Shown in pieces: positions 53,860 to 63,094 of a stretch of 64,000 nt of DNA. The stretch comes from an uncultured Clostridia bacterium (GTDB lineage: Bacteria > Bacillota > Clostridia > TANB77 > CAG-508). Below the pieces are notes generated by a model that had not been told where the DNA came from, ran no database searches, and saw nothing but the letters and a program-made list of their open reading frames with translations. The DNA lies in assembly GCA_934129895.1 (NCBI GenBank), contig CAKOWY010000001.1, positions 62,001 to 126,000 on the forward strand, read 5' to 3'. How positions within the stretch are numbered: the first letter of the stretch is position 1; each line of letters opens with the position of its first letter. Both the position numbers and the translations under genes were made by a program.

Positions 53860-55152
53860 TTACTTTATTTTTTCAAAGTTTTCAACAATGTTATCAATGT
53901 TAATAACATATTGCTTTTTTTCTTCCATATTTTTTACAGCTATATTATTTTGAGCTAATTCATCTTCACCTAAAATAAATACATAAGGTATATTTTCTTC
54001 ATTAGCATATTCTAATGATTTTTTCATTTTTCTTGTTTTCATTTCAACTTCAACTCTATATCCTGCTTTTCTCATTATTTCTGCTATTTTTAAACATTGA
54101 ATTTGTGTTCCCATTGGTATTATAAATATATCTGTTAAAGCATTTTCAGTAAATTCTTCTCTATTTTTCAATATTTCATATATAACATTTAATCCAAAAC
54201 TTATTCCAACTGCTGGATATTCTTTTCCATCATTTATGAAGTCTGTTATCATTTTATCATAACGACCTCCTCCACCAATACTTGATTTTATGCTTCCATC
54301 TGTTACATAAACTTCAAATACTGTTCCAGTATAATATTCTTGTCCTCTTGCTAATGATGGTGAAAATTGTACATATTTTGTCAATTCCAATTCTTTTATA
54401 TATTGTTTTAGTGTTTCTAGTTCTTGAATTCCTTGTGTTAATACTTCATTTTTATTTTCTAATTTTATTAATTCTTCAATATTCATTTGTAGATATGAAT
54501 ATAATTTTTCAATTTGTTCTTCATTTAATCCGATTTTTAAGAATTCCTTTTGTAATTCTTCTTTTGTTAATTTTTCAAATTTATCAATTATTGTTATTGT
54601 ATCTGTAATTAATTCTTCAGATATACCTGCTTCAATTATTATCCCTGATAAGAATTTTCTATTATTATATTTTATTACAACATCTATTCCAAGTTTGCTA
54701 TAAGCTTCTACATATAATGCAATAAATTCTGCTTCTACTAATTGTCCTTCTATTCCAACACTATCTACATCACATTGTATAAATTCTCTATCTCTACCTA
54801 ACTTTACAGGCCCATTTCTAAATACTTCTCCTATTTCATATCTTTTGAATGGAAGTTTTGTATTTTGATTTATTGCTATATATTTTGCAAATGGTACTGT
54901 TAAATCATATCTTAATGCTAAATTTCTATTTCCTTGGTCAGATACTTTATACACTTCTTTTAATATATCATTTTCTTCATCATATTTTAATGCTAATAAA
55001 TCATAATAACATAATAATGGTGTTTGTAATGGCTTAAATCCGTATTTTTCAAATACACCTTTTAATGTATCTGATATATAATTTCTTATATATTGTTCTC
55101 TTGGTGAATAATCTGTAGTTCCTTTTACATTTCTTAATTCGATTTCTTTCAT
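53860..55152 (-). CDS. hisS: Histidyl-tRNA synthetase
   Basis: 430 residues. Class II motif 2 (RYEIGEVFRNGPVKLGRDREF), the HisA block SLARGQEYYTGTVFEV and motif 3 GGGGRYDKM are all present, plus a C-terminal anticodon-binding domain from about 330. It charges tRNA-His. A HisZ-like paralogue is less likely because motif 2 Arg and the anticodon domain are kept. No T-box leader is visible. Confidence 0.92.
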   Translation of the reverse strand: MKEIELRNVKGTTDYSPREQYIRNYISDTLKGVFEKYGFKPLQTPLLCYYDLLALKYDEENDILKEVYKVSDQGNRNLALRYDLTVPFAKYIAINQNTKLPFKRYEIGEVFRNGPVKLGRDREFIQCDVDSVGIEGQLVEAEFIALYVEAYSKLGIDVVIKYNNRKFLSGIIIEAGISEELITDTITIIDKFEKLTKEELQKEFLKIGLNEEQIEKLYSYLQMNIEELIKLENKNEVLTQGIQELETLKQYIKELELTKYVQFSPSLARGQEYYTGTVFEVYVTDGSIKSSIGGGGRYDKMITDFINDGKEYPAVGISFGLNVIYEILKNREEFTENALTDIFIIPMGTQIQCLKIAEIMRKAGYRVEVEMKTRKMKKSLEYANEENIPYVFILGEDELAQNNIAVKNMEEKKQYVINIDNIVENFEKIK

Positions 55153-55233
55153 ACTAATATTTCTCCTTTATCGGTTCTCTTTTTTAACATTTCTATTTTA
55201 ACATAAAATCATATATTTTTCCATAGTTTTTTA

Positions 55234-55273
55234 ATAAAAATGGCCCAATCTTCTAATTTTAGAAAATTGGGTC
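55234..55273 (-). terminator. Terminator of the 235-residue orphan gene
   Basis: GACCCAATTTTCTA and TAGAAGATTGGGCC arms followed by ATTTTT on the minus strand. Confidence 0.8.
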
Positions 55274-55282
55274 ACTTTATAA

Positions 55283-55990
55283 TCAACAATTACTAACTTC
55301 GAACATCAATTTACACAATATTTCCTCGAACTTGCTTTCACAATCAAATTGACTAATAAATTCCATACACTCCTTACTTGATCTACTACCTCTGAAATAA
55401 ATAACCAGCCAATTAAGTACCAGCCTTGCATACACTGCCTGAGATCTTCTTTGTTCCACATAAATGGAATTCATCCGTTTTACCGCAATTTCTACAATAT
55501 GTTTCTCGTTAATATGATCATATTTAGAAAATGCCTTATTGATAGCACAAATAACCTCTAGGACAATGGATGTTTCAATTTCAATTGATGGTTTAATTGC
55601 TTGCACACCATCCCAACAATCATATCTTTTTACAAATGATCCTTTGTTGTATAATGATCTTTTTAACTGTGCTGGGAGCTTTACATTTTGCAAGTCTATG
55701 GGCATATTGTTAAAATATGTCTTGAATTGCTCTTCATTTTTCTTAAGAAAGATTTTTGCTTTTTCTCTAAATGCCTTTTCCTCATCACTTTCTTCTTCAA
55801 GAGGATACACCTCTAAGAATGTTTCATTCCACAATTCATCAATTAAGTCATACATATCCTTTCTAACTTTATTGTTGACAATTGCCTCTTTAATTAAAGC
55901 CTTAGCAAGGCTATTGAGGCGCTCTGTATTTTCCGAGGGCAATTCCAATGTTTCTACTTTGGGTTGAATAGATGCTGTTTTTCTTTTCAT
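55283..55990 (-). CDS. Orphan cytosolic helical protein
   Basis: 235 residues, highly charged and mostly helical, no signal peptide. Blocks such as LVLNWLVIYFRGSRSSKECM have no family I know. Start behind GGAGG with 7-nt spacing, consensus promoter, own terminator. G+C is only slightly above the neighbours (20/60 at 55321-55380). Confidence 0.7.
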   Translation of the reverse strand: MKRKTASIQPKVETLELPSENTERLNSLAKALIKEAIVNNKVRKDMYDLIDELWNETFLEVYPLEEESDEEKAFREKAKIFLKKNEEQFKTYFNNMPIDLQNVKLPAQLKRSLYNKGSFVKRYDCWDGVQAIKPSIEIETSIVLEVICAINKAFSKYDHINEKHIVEIAVKRMNSIYVEQRRSQAVYARLVLNWLVIYFRGSRSSKECMEFISQFDCESKFEEILCKLMFEVSNC

Positions 55991-56043
55991 GTTAAAACCT
56001 CCATTATTGCCTCTGCAAATACTTGCAAAGAATTTTCTGTAGT

Positions 56044-56072
56044 ATTATATCATCACGCCAACAATATGTCAA
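56044..56072 (-). promoter_or_regulatory. Consensus promoter of the 235-residue orphan gene
   Basis: TTGACA (56072-56067), 17 bp ending in TGA, TATAAT (56049-56044): perfect hexamers with extended -10. It begins 9 nt after the SsuA-like gene stop codon. Confidence 0.85.
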
Positions 56073-56081
56073 CTTCAAATA

Positions 56082-57107
56082 TTATTTAGTAACTTTTTCT
56101 GCATAACTATTATTTACAATTTTTTCATAAGGAGCTTTTTGAGTTAGTTCTCCTGCCATTGTCATAATTTCTTGTAATTTATCAAATGCTTCTTCTTTCA
56201 AAATAGGATTTTCCTTCCAAGCCTCAATATCTTTATATGTTTGAACAGATTTTGCTAAAGATTCTATAGATGTATCTGGAAAATAGCTTTGTATTTTTTC
56301 AGCAATTTCTTGTGCTGTATGTTCTTTAACATATTGTTCTCCTTTATAAATAGCTTTTGTAAATCCTTCTATTATATCTGAATTTTGAGAAATATAACTT
56401 TTCTTAGCACAATATGCTGTATAAGGTACTTCACCTGCTTCTTCTCCAACTGATGCAACAATATATCCTTTTCCTGCATCTTGTGTCATTGAAGCTGTTG
56501 GTTCAAATAATGTAACAAATTCTGCATTTCCTCCAGTAAATGCACCTGCCATCAAATCAAATTTTATACTATCATCTAAATTTACATCTGCTTGCGGATT
56601 TATTCCGTTTTTCTTCAATACATACTCAAATGTCATATATGGAACTCCACCTTTACGGCCCGGTATTATTGTTTTTCCTATTAAATCTGTCCATTTAAAA
56701 TTATCTATCTTATCTTTACTTACTAATAAAGATCCATCTTTTTGTGTAAGTTGTGCAAATACTTCTACATAATCTTCTTTTCCTTCATTATACACATATA
56801 TTGCCGCTTCTGGTCCACATAATCCAATATCACTTTGACCAGCTAAAATTGCTGTCATTACTTTGTCTGCTCCTTGACCTGTTGTTATTTCTAATTTTAA
56901 TCCTTGTTCTTCAAAATATCCATTTGCTATTGCAATATATTGAGGAGCATAAAAAACTGATCTTGTTACTTCATTTAACTGTATTGTTTTTAAATTTGAA
57001 TCTTCATTCTCTTTTTCTTTTAATATTCCTATCGAGAATACTAATGCTACAATTACAATTGCTGTAAAAATATATATAATCGTTTTTCTCATAATTTTTT
57101 TGTTCAT
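56082..57107 (-). CDS. SsuA/NMT1-type ABC substrate-binding protein
   Basis: 341 residues. N-terminal membrane anchor without a lipobox (about 9-28), then an NMT1/THI5-like binding domain (APQYIAIANGYFEEQGLKLE, GQSDIGLCGPEAAIYV). Such proteins bind sulfonates, nitrate, taurine or thiamine precursors. Its permease and ATPase genes are broken, so it may no longer support uptake. Confidence 0.82.
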   Translation of the reverse strand: MNKKIMRKTIIYIFTAIVIVALVFSIGILKEKENEDSNLKTIQLNEVTRSVFYAPQYIAIANGYFEEQGLKLEITTGQGADKVMTAILAGQSDIGLCGPEAAIYVYNEGKEDYVEVFAQLTQKDGSLLVSKDKIDNFKWTDLIGKTIIPGRKGGVPYMTFEYVLKKNGINPQADVNLDDSIKFDLMAGAFTGGNAEFVTLFEPTASMTQDAGKGYIVASVGEEAGEVPYTAYCAKKSYISQNSDIIEGFTKAIYKGEQYVKEHTAQEIAEKIQSYFPDTSIESLAKSVQTYKDIEAWKENPILKEEAFDKLQEIMTMAGELTQKAPYEKIVNNSYAEKVTK

Positions 57108-57130
57108 ATAAATATGAATAATCCCCTTTC

Positions 57131-57938
57131 TTAATTATATTTAATTATAATTTTTTCAATAATAACAATGCTTTCATACATTAAAGCTGCAAGAAAAGCA
57201 AGAATAATTACACTCGTCATAACCAAATCCAATTGAAATACTTGCCCTCCATATACAATTAAATATCCAAGTCCTCCCTTTGAAACTAAAAATTCACCCG
57301 AAATTACTCCAACTAATGTTAATCCAATATTTACTTTTAAAGTATTAAAAAAAGTAGGAATATTAGATGGAATAACTATTTTGGTTAATATTTGTAATTT
57401 ATTTGCATTAAAAGTTTTTGCCATTTTTATTTTTTCTTTATCTGTTGCCATGAAACCATTTAGCAATTCTAAAACAGTTACAATTAATGAAATTGATACT
57501 CCGAACTGTTATTATTGCTGGCATTCCTGCACCTACCCAAATTATAATTACTGGACCTAATGCAATTTTGGGTAAACTATTTAATACAACTAAAAATGGT
57601 TCCGAAACCTTTGATATAAATGGTGACCACCACAAAATTATTGAAATAATAATTCCTAATATTACACCTATTGAAAAACCTAATAATGTTTCTATTATAG
57701 TTATTTTAAGATGTTCAAGTAAATTATTTGATGTTAAATTAAAAAAAGTTTTCAATATTCTTGATGGCTGACTCATTATAAAACTATCTATTTTTCCCTT
57801 ATTAGCAAGTACTTCCCAAAGTGTTATAAAAGCAATTATTATGATTATTTGTGTTAATAAAATTTCTGCTTTTCTTAGTTTGATTTTTCTTATGTATTTT
57901 TTTCTTTCTTTCGAAATATCTTTGCTATTATTTTTCAT
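57131..57938 (-). pseudogene. SsuC-type ABC permease, frameshifted
   Basis: The first part (57938 down to about 57500) reads as a permease up to WVGAGMPAIITV. The frame then changes, and the second part continues as VSISLIVTVLELLNGFMA to IIIKYN at 57131. One extra base (or two missing) near 57500 explains it. Joined, the product would be about 265 residues with the EAA-like loop intact. Decay or sequencing error are both possible. Confidence 0.8.
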
Positions 57939-57955
57939 ATCTTTTGCTCACCTCT

Positions 57956-58156
57956 TTATATTTTTGTATTCTTTTCTTTAGTTTCTCTTTCATTTAATTC
58001 ATTCCACATTGTATCAAAATATTTACTAAATTTAGGGCTTTGTCTGCAATTTAATGGTGTCCTATTTTCTATTTCAAAATCAATTTCATGTACAGCTTTT
58101 ACTGTTGCTGGTCTATGTGTTAATACAATTATTCTGTCTGACATGGATATTGCTTC
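57956..58156 (-). pseudogene. 3' fragment of an SsuB-type ABC ATPase
   Basis: Only the last 66 codons remain, beginning EAISMSDRIIVLTHRP, which normally follows the H-loop. Walker A, signature and Walker B are absent. Homology stops at about 58157, directly beside the serine recombinase gene, so an insertion truncated it. Confidence 0.82.
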
Positions 58157-58195
58157 TGGTTGATATAAAAATAGACAGTTTTAATTTTTATTTTT

Positions 58196-58226
58196 GGCTA
58201 ATCTAATATTTAATATTAAATTAGCC
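58196..58226. repeat. 31-bp inverted repeat at the recombinase end of the island
   Basis: GGCTAATCTAATATT and AATATTAAATTAGCC arms. On the minus strand no T run follows, so it is not a standard terminator for the recombinase. It may belong to the attachment region. Confidence 0.5.
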
Positions 58227-59783
58227 TTATATTTTTTCTTTTAAGTTATTTAATTGTTTAAAATTAAAATACAAATCTACCTTTTTATCTTGATGTATCT
58301 CTATTCTATTAATAATTACTTTCATAATTTCTAATGTTGGTTCATTTAGGCTCAAAAATTCTTGTATAACATTTTTTATTTCCTTAGTGTCATCTTGTTT
58401 TGCCTCTTCTTTTTGCTGTTTAAGTTCTATGTATTCGTTTTCTTTTCCTTCTATTTCACTCCTAAATTTTTTCAATAATCTTTCATACATTTCTTCACTT
58501 ATTTTATTGTTTAATTTGTCTATATACATTTGGTCGATATTGTTATTTATCAATTTTATTTCGTTTTCTAGTTTTTGAAGTATTTTTCCATAATCATATT
58601 TTGTCATTCCCTTTTTTACTTCTAATTCTATTTTTTCACTATCTATTTTTTTGAAAAAATTTTTAATATAATTAATTACTGTATCTTCTAAATTAGAATA
58701 GCTAAAACCATGTGATGTGCAAAGTTTTAATTTTGAATTTCTGCGATAATTATTACATACCATATAATAATTACCATTTTTTTTTCCTCTTACCCCTATT
58801 TTATGTTTACATTCGTAACAAAAAAGTAAACCATCTAATAAAAACATATTTTTCTTTTCATTTCTATTGTAGTTTTGAACTATTACCATTTTTTGCACAG
58901 TATCAAATACTTTTTTATCTATTATCGGTTCATGTGTATTTTCTACTGAAATCCATTTTTCTTCTGGGTTTTGTCTAATTTTTCTATTTTTATAACTTAT
59001 TCTACTTCTTTTATTTTGCACTGTTGTACCTATATAAACTTTATTTTTTAATATGTTTTTTACTGTTTTATTTTCCCAAGACGTTTCCTTATTATATCTT
59101 GATTTATTAACTGTTGGAATATTGCTACTATTTAAATAATTTCTTATAGTTCCAACTTGACTTCCATTAGATGCCATATTAAAAATAGTCCTTACAATTT
59201 GAGCCTCTGGTTCATAAATTATTAATTTATTTTTATCATTTATATCTTTTGTGTATCCAAGTGGTGTTTTTCCTCCTACCCATTTTCCCTGTTTCTGCAT
59301 AGTATGTAAAGCTGTTCTGATTTTTTTAGATAAATCTTTAGAATACATATCATTTAATATTGATTTAAATGGTGCAATATCATTGTTGCCATTTGATGCT
59401 TCAAAAGTATCTATTCCATCTGTTAACGAAACATATCTTACATTATTTTCTGGAAACCATTTTTCTATATATTCTCCTGTTTCTATATAATCACGACCTA
59501 AACGAGATAAATCTTTTGTTATAACCATATTAATTGTTCCATTTTCTATATCTTTTACCATTCTTTGAAAATCTGGTCTATTAAAATTTGTTCCAGTAAA
59601 GCCTTGATCTATATATGTATCTATTAATTGGTACTTTCCTCCTAATTTTTGCACATATTCTGTTAGTAATGTTCTTTGATTTTTTATACTTTCACTTTCA
59701 TCATATCCTCTATCTACATCTTCTTTTGATAACCTTATATATATTGCTATCTTGTATATTGTTTTTTCTATTTGTTCAAGCAT
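58227..59783 (-). CDS. Large serine recombinase
   Basis: 518 residues. Resolvase domain (about 10-160) with the nucleophile in YIRLSKED (Ser19) and the downstream SRLGRDYIETGEY, a recombinase domain (about 190-290), a zinc ribbon (CYECKH..CNNYRR..LCTSH) and a coiled coil (about 395-475). Enzymes of this kind integrate and excise conjugative or phage elements. Start behind GGGAGGA. It adjoins the broken ATPase, its probable integration target. Confidence 0.93.
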   Translation of the reverse strand: MLEQIEKTIYKIAIYIRLSKEDVDRGYDESESIKNQRTLLTEYVQKLGGKYQLIDTYIDQGFTGTNFNRPDFQRMVKDIENGTINMVITKDLSRLGRDYIETGEYIEKWFPENNVRYVSLTDGIDTFEASNGNNDIAPFKSILNDMYSKDLSKKIRTALHTMQKQGKWVGGKTPLGYTKDINDKNKLIIYEPEAQIVRTIFNMASNGSQVGTIRNYLNSSNIPTVNKSRYNKETSWENKTVKNILKNKVYIGTTVQNKRSRISYKNRKIRQNPEEKWISVENTHEPIIDKKVFDTVQKMVIVQNYNRNEKKNMFLLDGLLFCYECKHKIGVRGKKNGNYYMVCNNYRRNSKLKLCTSHGFSYSNLEDTVINYIKNFFKKIDSEKIELEVKKGMTKYDYGKILQKLENEIKLINNNIDQMYIDKLNNKISEEMYERLLKKFRSEIEGKENEYIELKQQKEEAKQDDTKEIKNVIQEFLSLNEPTLEIMKVIINRIEIHQDKKVDLYFNFKQLNNLKEKI

Positions 59784-59856
59784 TGTTCCTCCCTTCTATG
59801 CTTGGATAAAAACAATTTGAATTTAAGTTTTATTATATCTTATTTAAAACAAAATT

Positions 59857-59970
59857 TTAACGCTCAAAAATATCTTTTTTTAAGATATTAATTATTAAAT
59901 GTTTTATTAATCCTTCTAACTCTTCACCTTTTTCGTCGAAGTATATATTGATTTTGAAAGTTTCACTCAT
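59857..59970 (-). CDS. Small recombinase-associated protein
   Basis: 37 residues (MSETFKINIYFDEKGEELEG to KKDIFER) with a GGAG site 11 nt upstream. Short acidic ORFs of this look commonly precede large serine recombinase genes in Clostridia elements. The 400-bp space from 59784 to 60187 otherwise holds only repeat copy 1. Confidence 0.6.
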   Translation of the reverse strand: MSETFKINIYFDEKGEELEGLIKHLIINILKKDIFER

Positions 59971-60073
59971 ATTAATTCACTCTCCCTATACTATATATAC
60001 ATCTGTTTTCTTACAAAAATTCTCCCTTATATTAAAATTTATTTTAATATTTTTTAATATATCCATATTTGCT

Positions 60074-60157
60074 CATAAATAGTTTAAGGGTAGCTATGCG
60101 ATAGTTTTTACTATCACACACCTACCCTAGTTAGTAAAATATGTTATCTGTTTTGTT
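60074..60157 (-). repeat. 84-bp repeat, copy 1
   Basis: Matches 60977-61060 at 75 of 84 positions, with a 25-nt identical core. The minus strand can fold GGGTAGGTGTGTGATAGT against ACTATCGCATAGCTACCC. It follows the response regulator remnant. Confidence 0.75.
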
Positions 60158-60187
60158 CAAAAGCATTGGTATTGCTGGTTTTTCTAA

Positions 60188-60833
60188 TTATAAAAATGTC
60201 CATTTAAAGTTTATAATTCCATTTTCCTCTAATTTTTTTCTTAGTCTATTTACATTAACAGTCAAAGTATTATCATCTACAAATTCATCGAATTGCCATA
60301 ATTTATCCATTATTTCATCTCGTGAAACAATTCTGCCTTTGTTATACATCATCAATTTCAAAATATGAAACTCATTTTTTGTTAATTCAATTTCTTTATC
60401 ATTATATTTCAAATTTCCTTTTAATAAGTCTAAAGAAACACCTTTATACCTCTATACAGTCTAAATAATTTGCATTCTTAGTTCTCTTTAATACTGCCGA
60501 AATATGCCCTAGTAAAATCTGCATATTATATGGTTTTGTAATATAATCTTCTGTCCCTAAATTCATACTTACAATTTCATCCATATCATTATTTCTGCTA
60601 GTTACAATGATTATTGGAGTTTCCGTTTTCTTTCTTAATTCTCTACATATATAAAATCCGTCATAATATGGTAGATTAATATCAAGTATAATTAAGTCCG
60701 TTTTATTTTATATAATATCTTCTATTATATTTTGATAATTATCACTTGTTTCTGTTTCATAACCATACTTATTTAATAGTTCCATTAATTATATTTTTAA
60801 TGTTTTATCATCTTCTATTACAAATATTTTCAT
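60188..60833 (-). pseudogene. Decayed OmpR-family response regulator
   Basis: The receiver part (60833 down to about 60455) reads MKIFVIEDDKTLK, stop, LMELLNKYGYETE, stop, then LIILDINLPYYDG and YITKPYN. A frameshift at about 60445 leads into an intact winged helix (EIELTKNEFHILKLMM to FKWTFL). Two in-frame TAA codons and one shift rule out a full product. No histidine kinase gene is found nearby. Such regulators normally control BceAB-type exporters like the one upstream. Confidence 0.85.
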
Positions 60834-60976
60834 TAAATTACCTCTTTCTTTGTATATATAAAAAATACTATATAGCTTTCAAGTTATTCTTTTGCTTTGC
60901 TTGATTACTTGGTAGATTATATCCATTTTAAGACAGATGAAGAAATTTTCATTTCTATGCCTGACAAAAGCAATTA

Positions 60977-61060
60977 CTCATAAATATTTTAAAGGTAGTT
61001 ATGCGATAGTTTTCACTATCACACACCTACCCTAGTTAGCAAACTATGTCATCTACTTTG
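60977..61060 (-). repeat. 84-bp repeat, copy 2
   Basis: Partner of 60074-60157. Its first bases on the minus strand are the last codons of the permease gene (stop TAG at 61053), and the hairpin follows that stop. Confidence 0.75.
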
Positions 61061-62429
61061 TATCAATTAACAATTCTTTTGGATTCTTTCTTAAACTACT
61101 TATAGATGATATCACTAAAGATATTATAAGTACAAAAGACATAAATAAAATTACGTATATCATTGATTTTGGTAATATATTAATATCTAAACTTGTTAAA
61201 GTTTTATTAAAGCCGTCTACTTCTGCTCCTCCACCAAGTCCACTAGATGCTGATTGCTTTGCTATTTGTTTAGCTATGTTTCCAGTGACTTTATTTAATA
61301 TATTATTTCCTATTATATTCCCTGTATAAACTGCTAAGAAATATGACCCTATATATGCAGGAATTGATATAAACAATAACTCAATAACAAATTGTCCAAA
61401 AATTTTCAATTTTGATATTCCTAATGATAGAAAAATTGCTATTTCTTTTTTTCTAGCATTCATCCATAAAAGTAATAATAATGAAACTGTAATACCTGCA
61501 AATATTAATGAACCAGCAAATAATTTGTTTGCTATTGAATATATACCAGATATTGATTGTTGTAGTGCTGGATAATTTGTTGAACTTTTAATTAAATTGT
61601 ATTGTTTCCAATTTATATCAAGTTTTTTAATATTTTTAATGACTTGATCCAAATTTTTATCACCTTTTACAAAAAATGTTGCATCTTGATATACTGCAGT
61701 ATCTTCTGTGTTTCCATAAACTTTTGCAGCTGTATCTAAATCTGTTATTAATGTATTTTCGTAAAGTTCTTGTGCAGAAGTTACACTACTTTCATTGTGA
61801 CCATCGAAAATTCCTTTTATTTCTACTTCTAGTGTTTCATTTGCTCCTTTTTCATTATCTGCATCAAATAAATTGGACTTAATTTTTATTTTATCTCCAA
61901 TTTTCAAATTGTTTTTTTCAGCTAAGTCTTTATGTATTAAAATCTTACTTTTGTCATTTTCATCTAAATGTTCTCCTTCTATTAATTTGTAAGCTCCTGA
62001 CACAAATTTATTTTCTTTTGATGAATCATTAACTCCTGTTAGCATAACTGTTCTTTTAAAATTTTCTGCTCTTTCTGGTGATTGATTTGCAATTGTTTTT
62101 TTAGTTTCTATAATATCATTATCTACCAAATCAGCTACACTATTTATTCTCTTTACAAAAGAGGAAATATCTTCAGATTCAGCTATTTTTTTTATGTCTT
62201 TTCCTTTTATATTTCCTCCACCTCTAGGTGTTCCAAGATTAACTCTTCTATTTATTTCCATAGAAAAACTATTTGTTATATTTTTAAAAGTTTCTTCTGA
62301 AGCTCTATTAGTAGCATCTTTAATTGCCAAACTAATCAGACTAAGTGTTGACATAGCCATAATAACTAATAATATTATTATTGATTTTAAACTTTTTCTT
62401 GTTACATATGCAAAAGCATTTTTTATCAT
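61053..62429 (-). CDS. FtsX-type ABC permease (BceB-like exporter, first subunit)
   Basis: 458 residues from the ATG 7 nt after AGGAGG. N-terminal helix (about 17-38), external domain of about 240 residues, then three helices (about 295-320, 340-370, 420-445). The pattern is that of antimicrobial-peptide or lantibiotic exporters with two permeases. Third gene of an operon with the ATPase and a second permease. Confidence 0.85.
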   Translation of the reverse strand: MIKNAFAYVTRKSLKSIIILLVIMAMSTLSLISLAIKDATNRASEETFKNITNSFSMEINRRVNLGTPRGGGNIKGKDIKKIAESEDISSFVKRINSVADLVDNDIIETKKTIANQSPERAENFKRTVMLTGVNDSSKENKFVSGAYKLIEGEHLDENDKSKILIHKDLAEKNNLKIGDKIKIKSNLFDADNEKGANETLEVEIKGIFDGHNESSVTSAQELYENTLITDLDTAAKVYGNTEDTAVYQDATFFVKGDKNLDQVIKNIKKLDINWKQYNLIKSSTNYPALQQSISGIYSIANKLFAGSLIFAGITVSLLLLLWMNARKKEIAIFLSLGISKLKIFGQFVIELLFISIPAYIGSYFLAVYTGNIIGNNILNKVTGNIAKQIAKQSASSGLGGGAEVDGFNKTLTSLDINILPKSMIYVILFMSFVLIISLVISSISSLRKNPKELLIDTK

Positions 62430-62440
62430 CAATATACCTC

Positions 62441-63085
62441 CTAATTAATTTTACTTATCTTTCTTAATTTTTTGTCACTTAATTCTAAAATAATATCAGC
62501 AGAATTTGCAACTTCCTTACTATGTGTTACAACTATTACACATTTATTTTTCTCTTTAGCCAATTTTTTTAATATTTCTATTATTTCTCCTGCAGTGTCA
62601 CTATCAAGATTTCCTGTAGGTTCGTCAGCTAGAATTATTGGTGCTTCTGATGCTAATGCTCTTGCTATGGCTACTCTTTGCTGTTGGCCACCAGATAGTT
62701 TCATTACATTTCTATTTATCTGACTTTCATCAAGTCCCAATTTTAACAAAATATCTTCTGATGCCTTTTTATTTACTAATCTAACATTTTCAATTGGTGT
62801 TAAATAATCAATTAAATTATAATTTTGAAAAACTAATGTTATATTGTTTTTTCTATGATTACTATACCCTTTGTTCTCTATATCCTCATTTTTGAATAGA
62901 ATTTGACCTTTTTGTGGTTTGTCTAGTCCTGCTAATAATGAAAGTAATGTTGACTTCCCTGCTCCTGATTTTCCTATTATTGCATAAAATTGTCCAAGTT
63001 CAAACTTTTGATTTACTGATGACAAAATCTTCTCTTTTGAATTTGAATAATTATATGTTACATTTTTTATTTCTAATATATCCAT
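62441..63085 (-). CDS. ABC transporter ATPase (BceA/LolD type)
   Basis: 214 residues. Walker A GKSGAGKST, signature LSGGQQQRVAIARAL, Walker B ILADEPTGNLDS. Start behind GGAG. It lies between two FtsX-type permease genes with gaps of 11 and 9 nt. Confidence 0.93.
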   Translation of the reverse strand: MDILEIKNVTYNYSNSKEKILSSVNQKFELGQFYAIIGKSGAGKSTLLSLLAGLDKPQKGQILFKNEDIENKGYSNHRKNNITLVFQNYNLIDYLTPIENVRLVNKKASEDILLKLGLDESQINRNVMKLSGGQQQRVAIARALASEAPIILADEPTGNLDSDTAGEIIEILKKLAKEKNKCVIVVTHSKEVANSADIILELSDKKLRKISKIN

Positions 63086-63094
63086 TGCAATCTC

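Noticed and set aside
55153..55240. T-box leader for hisS.
   Set aside because: The short upstream region has no specifier loop, T-box sequence or antiterminator.
60074..61060. CRISPR-like repeats.
   Set aside because: Only two copies 900 bp apart, no regular spacers and no cas genes. I saw no CRISPR array anywhere in the window.
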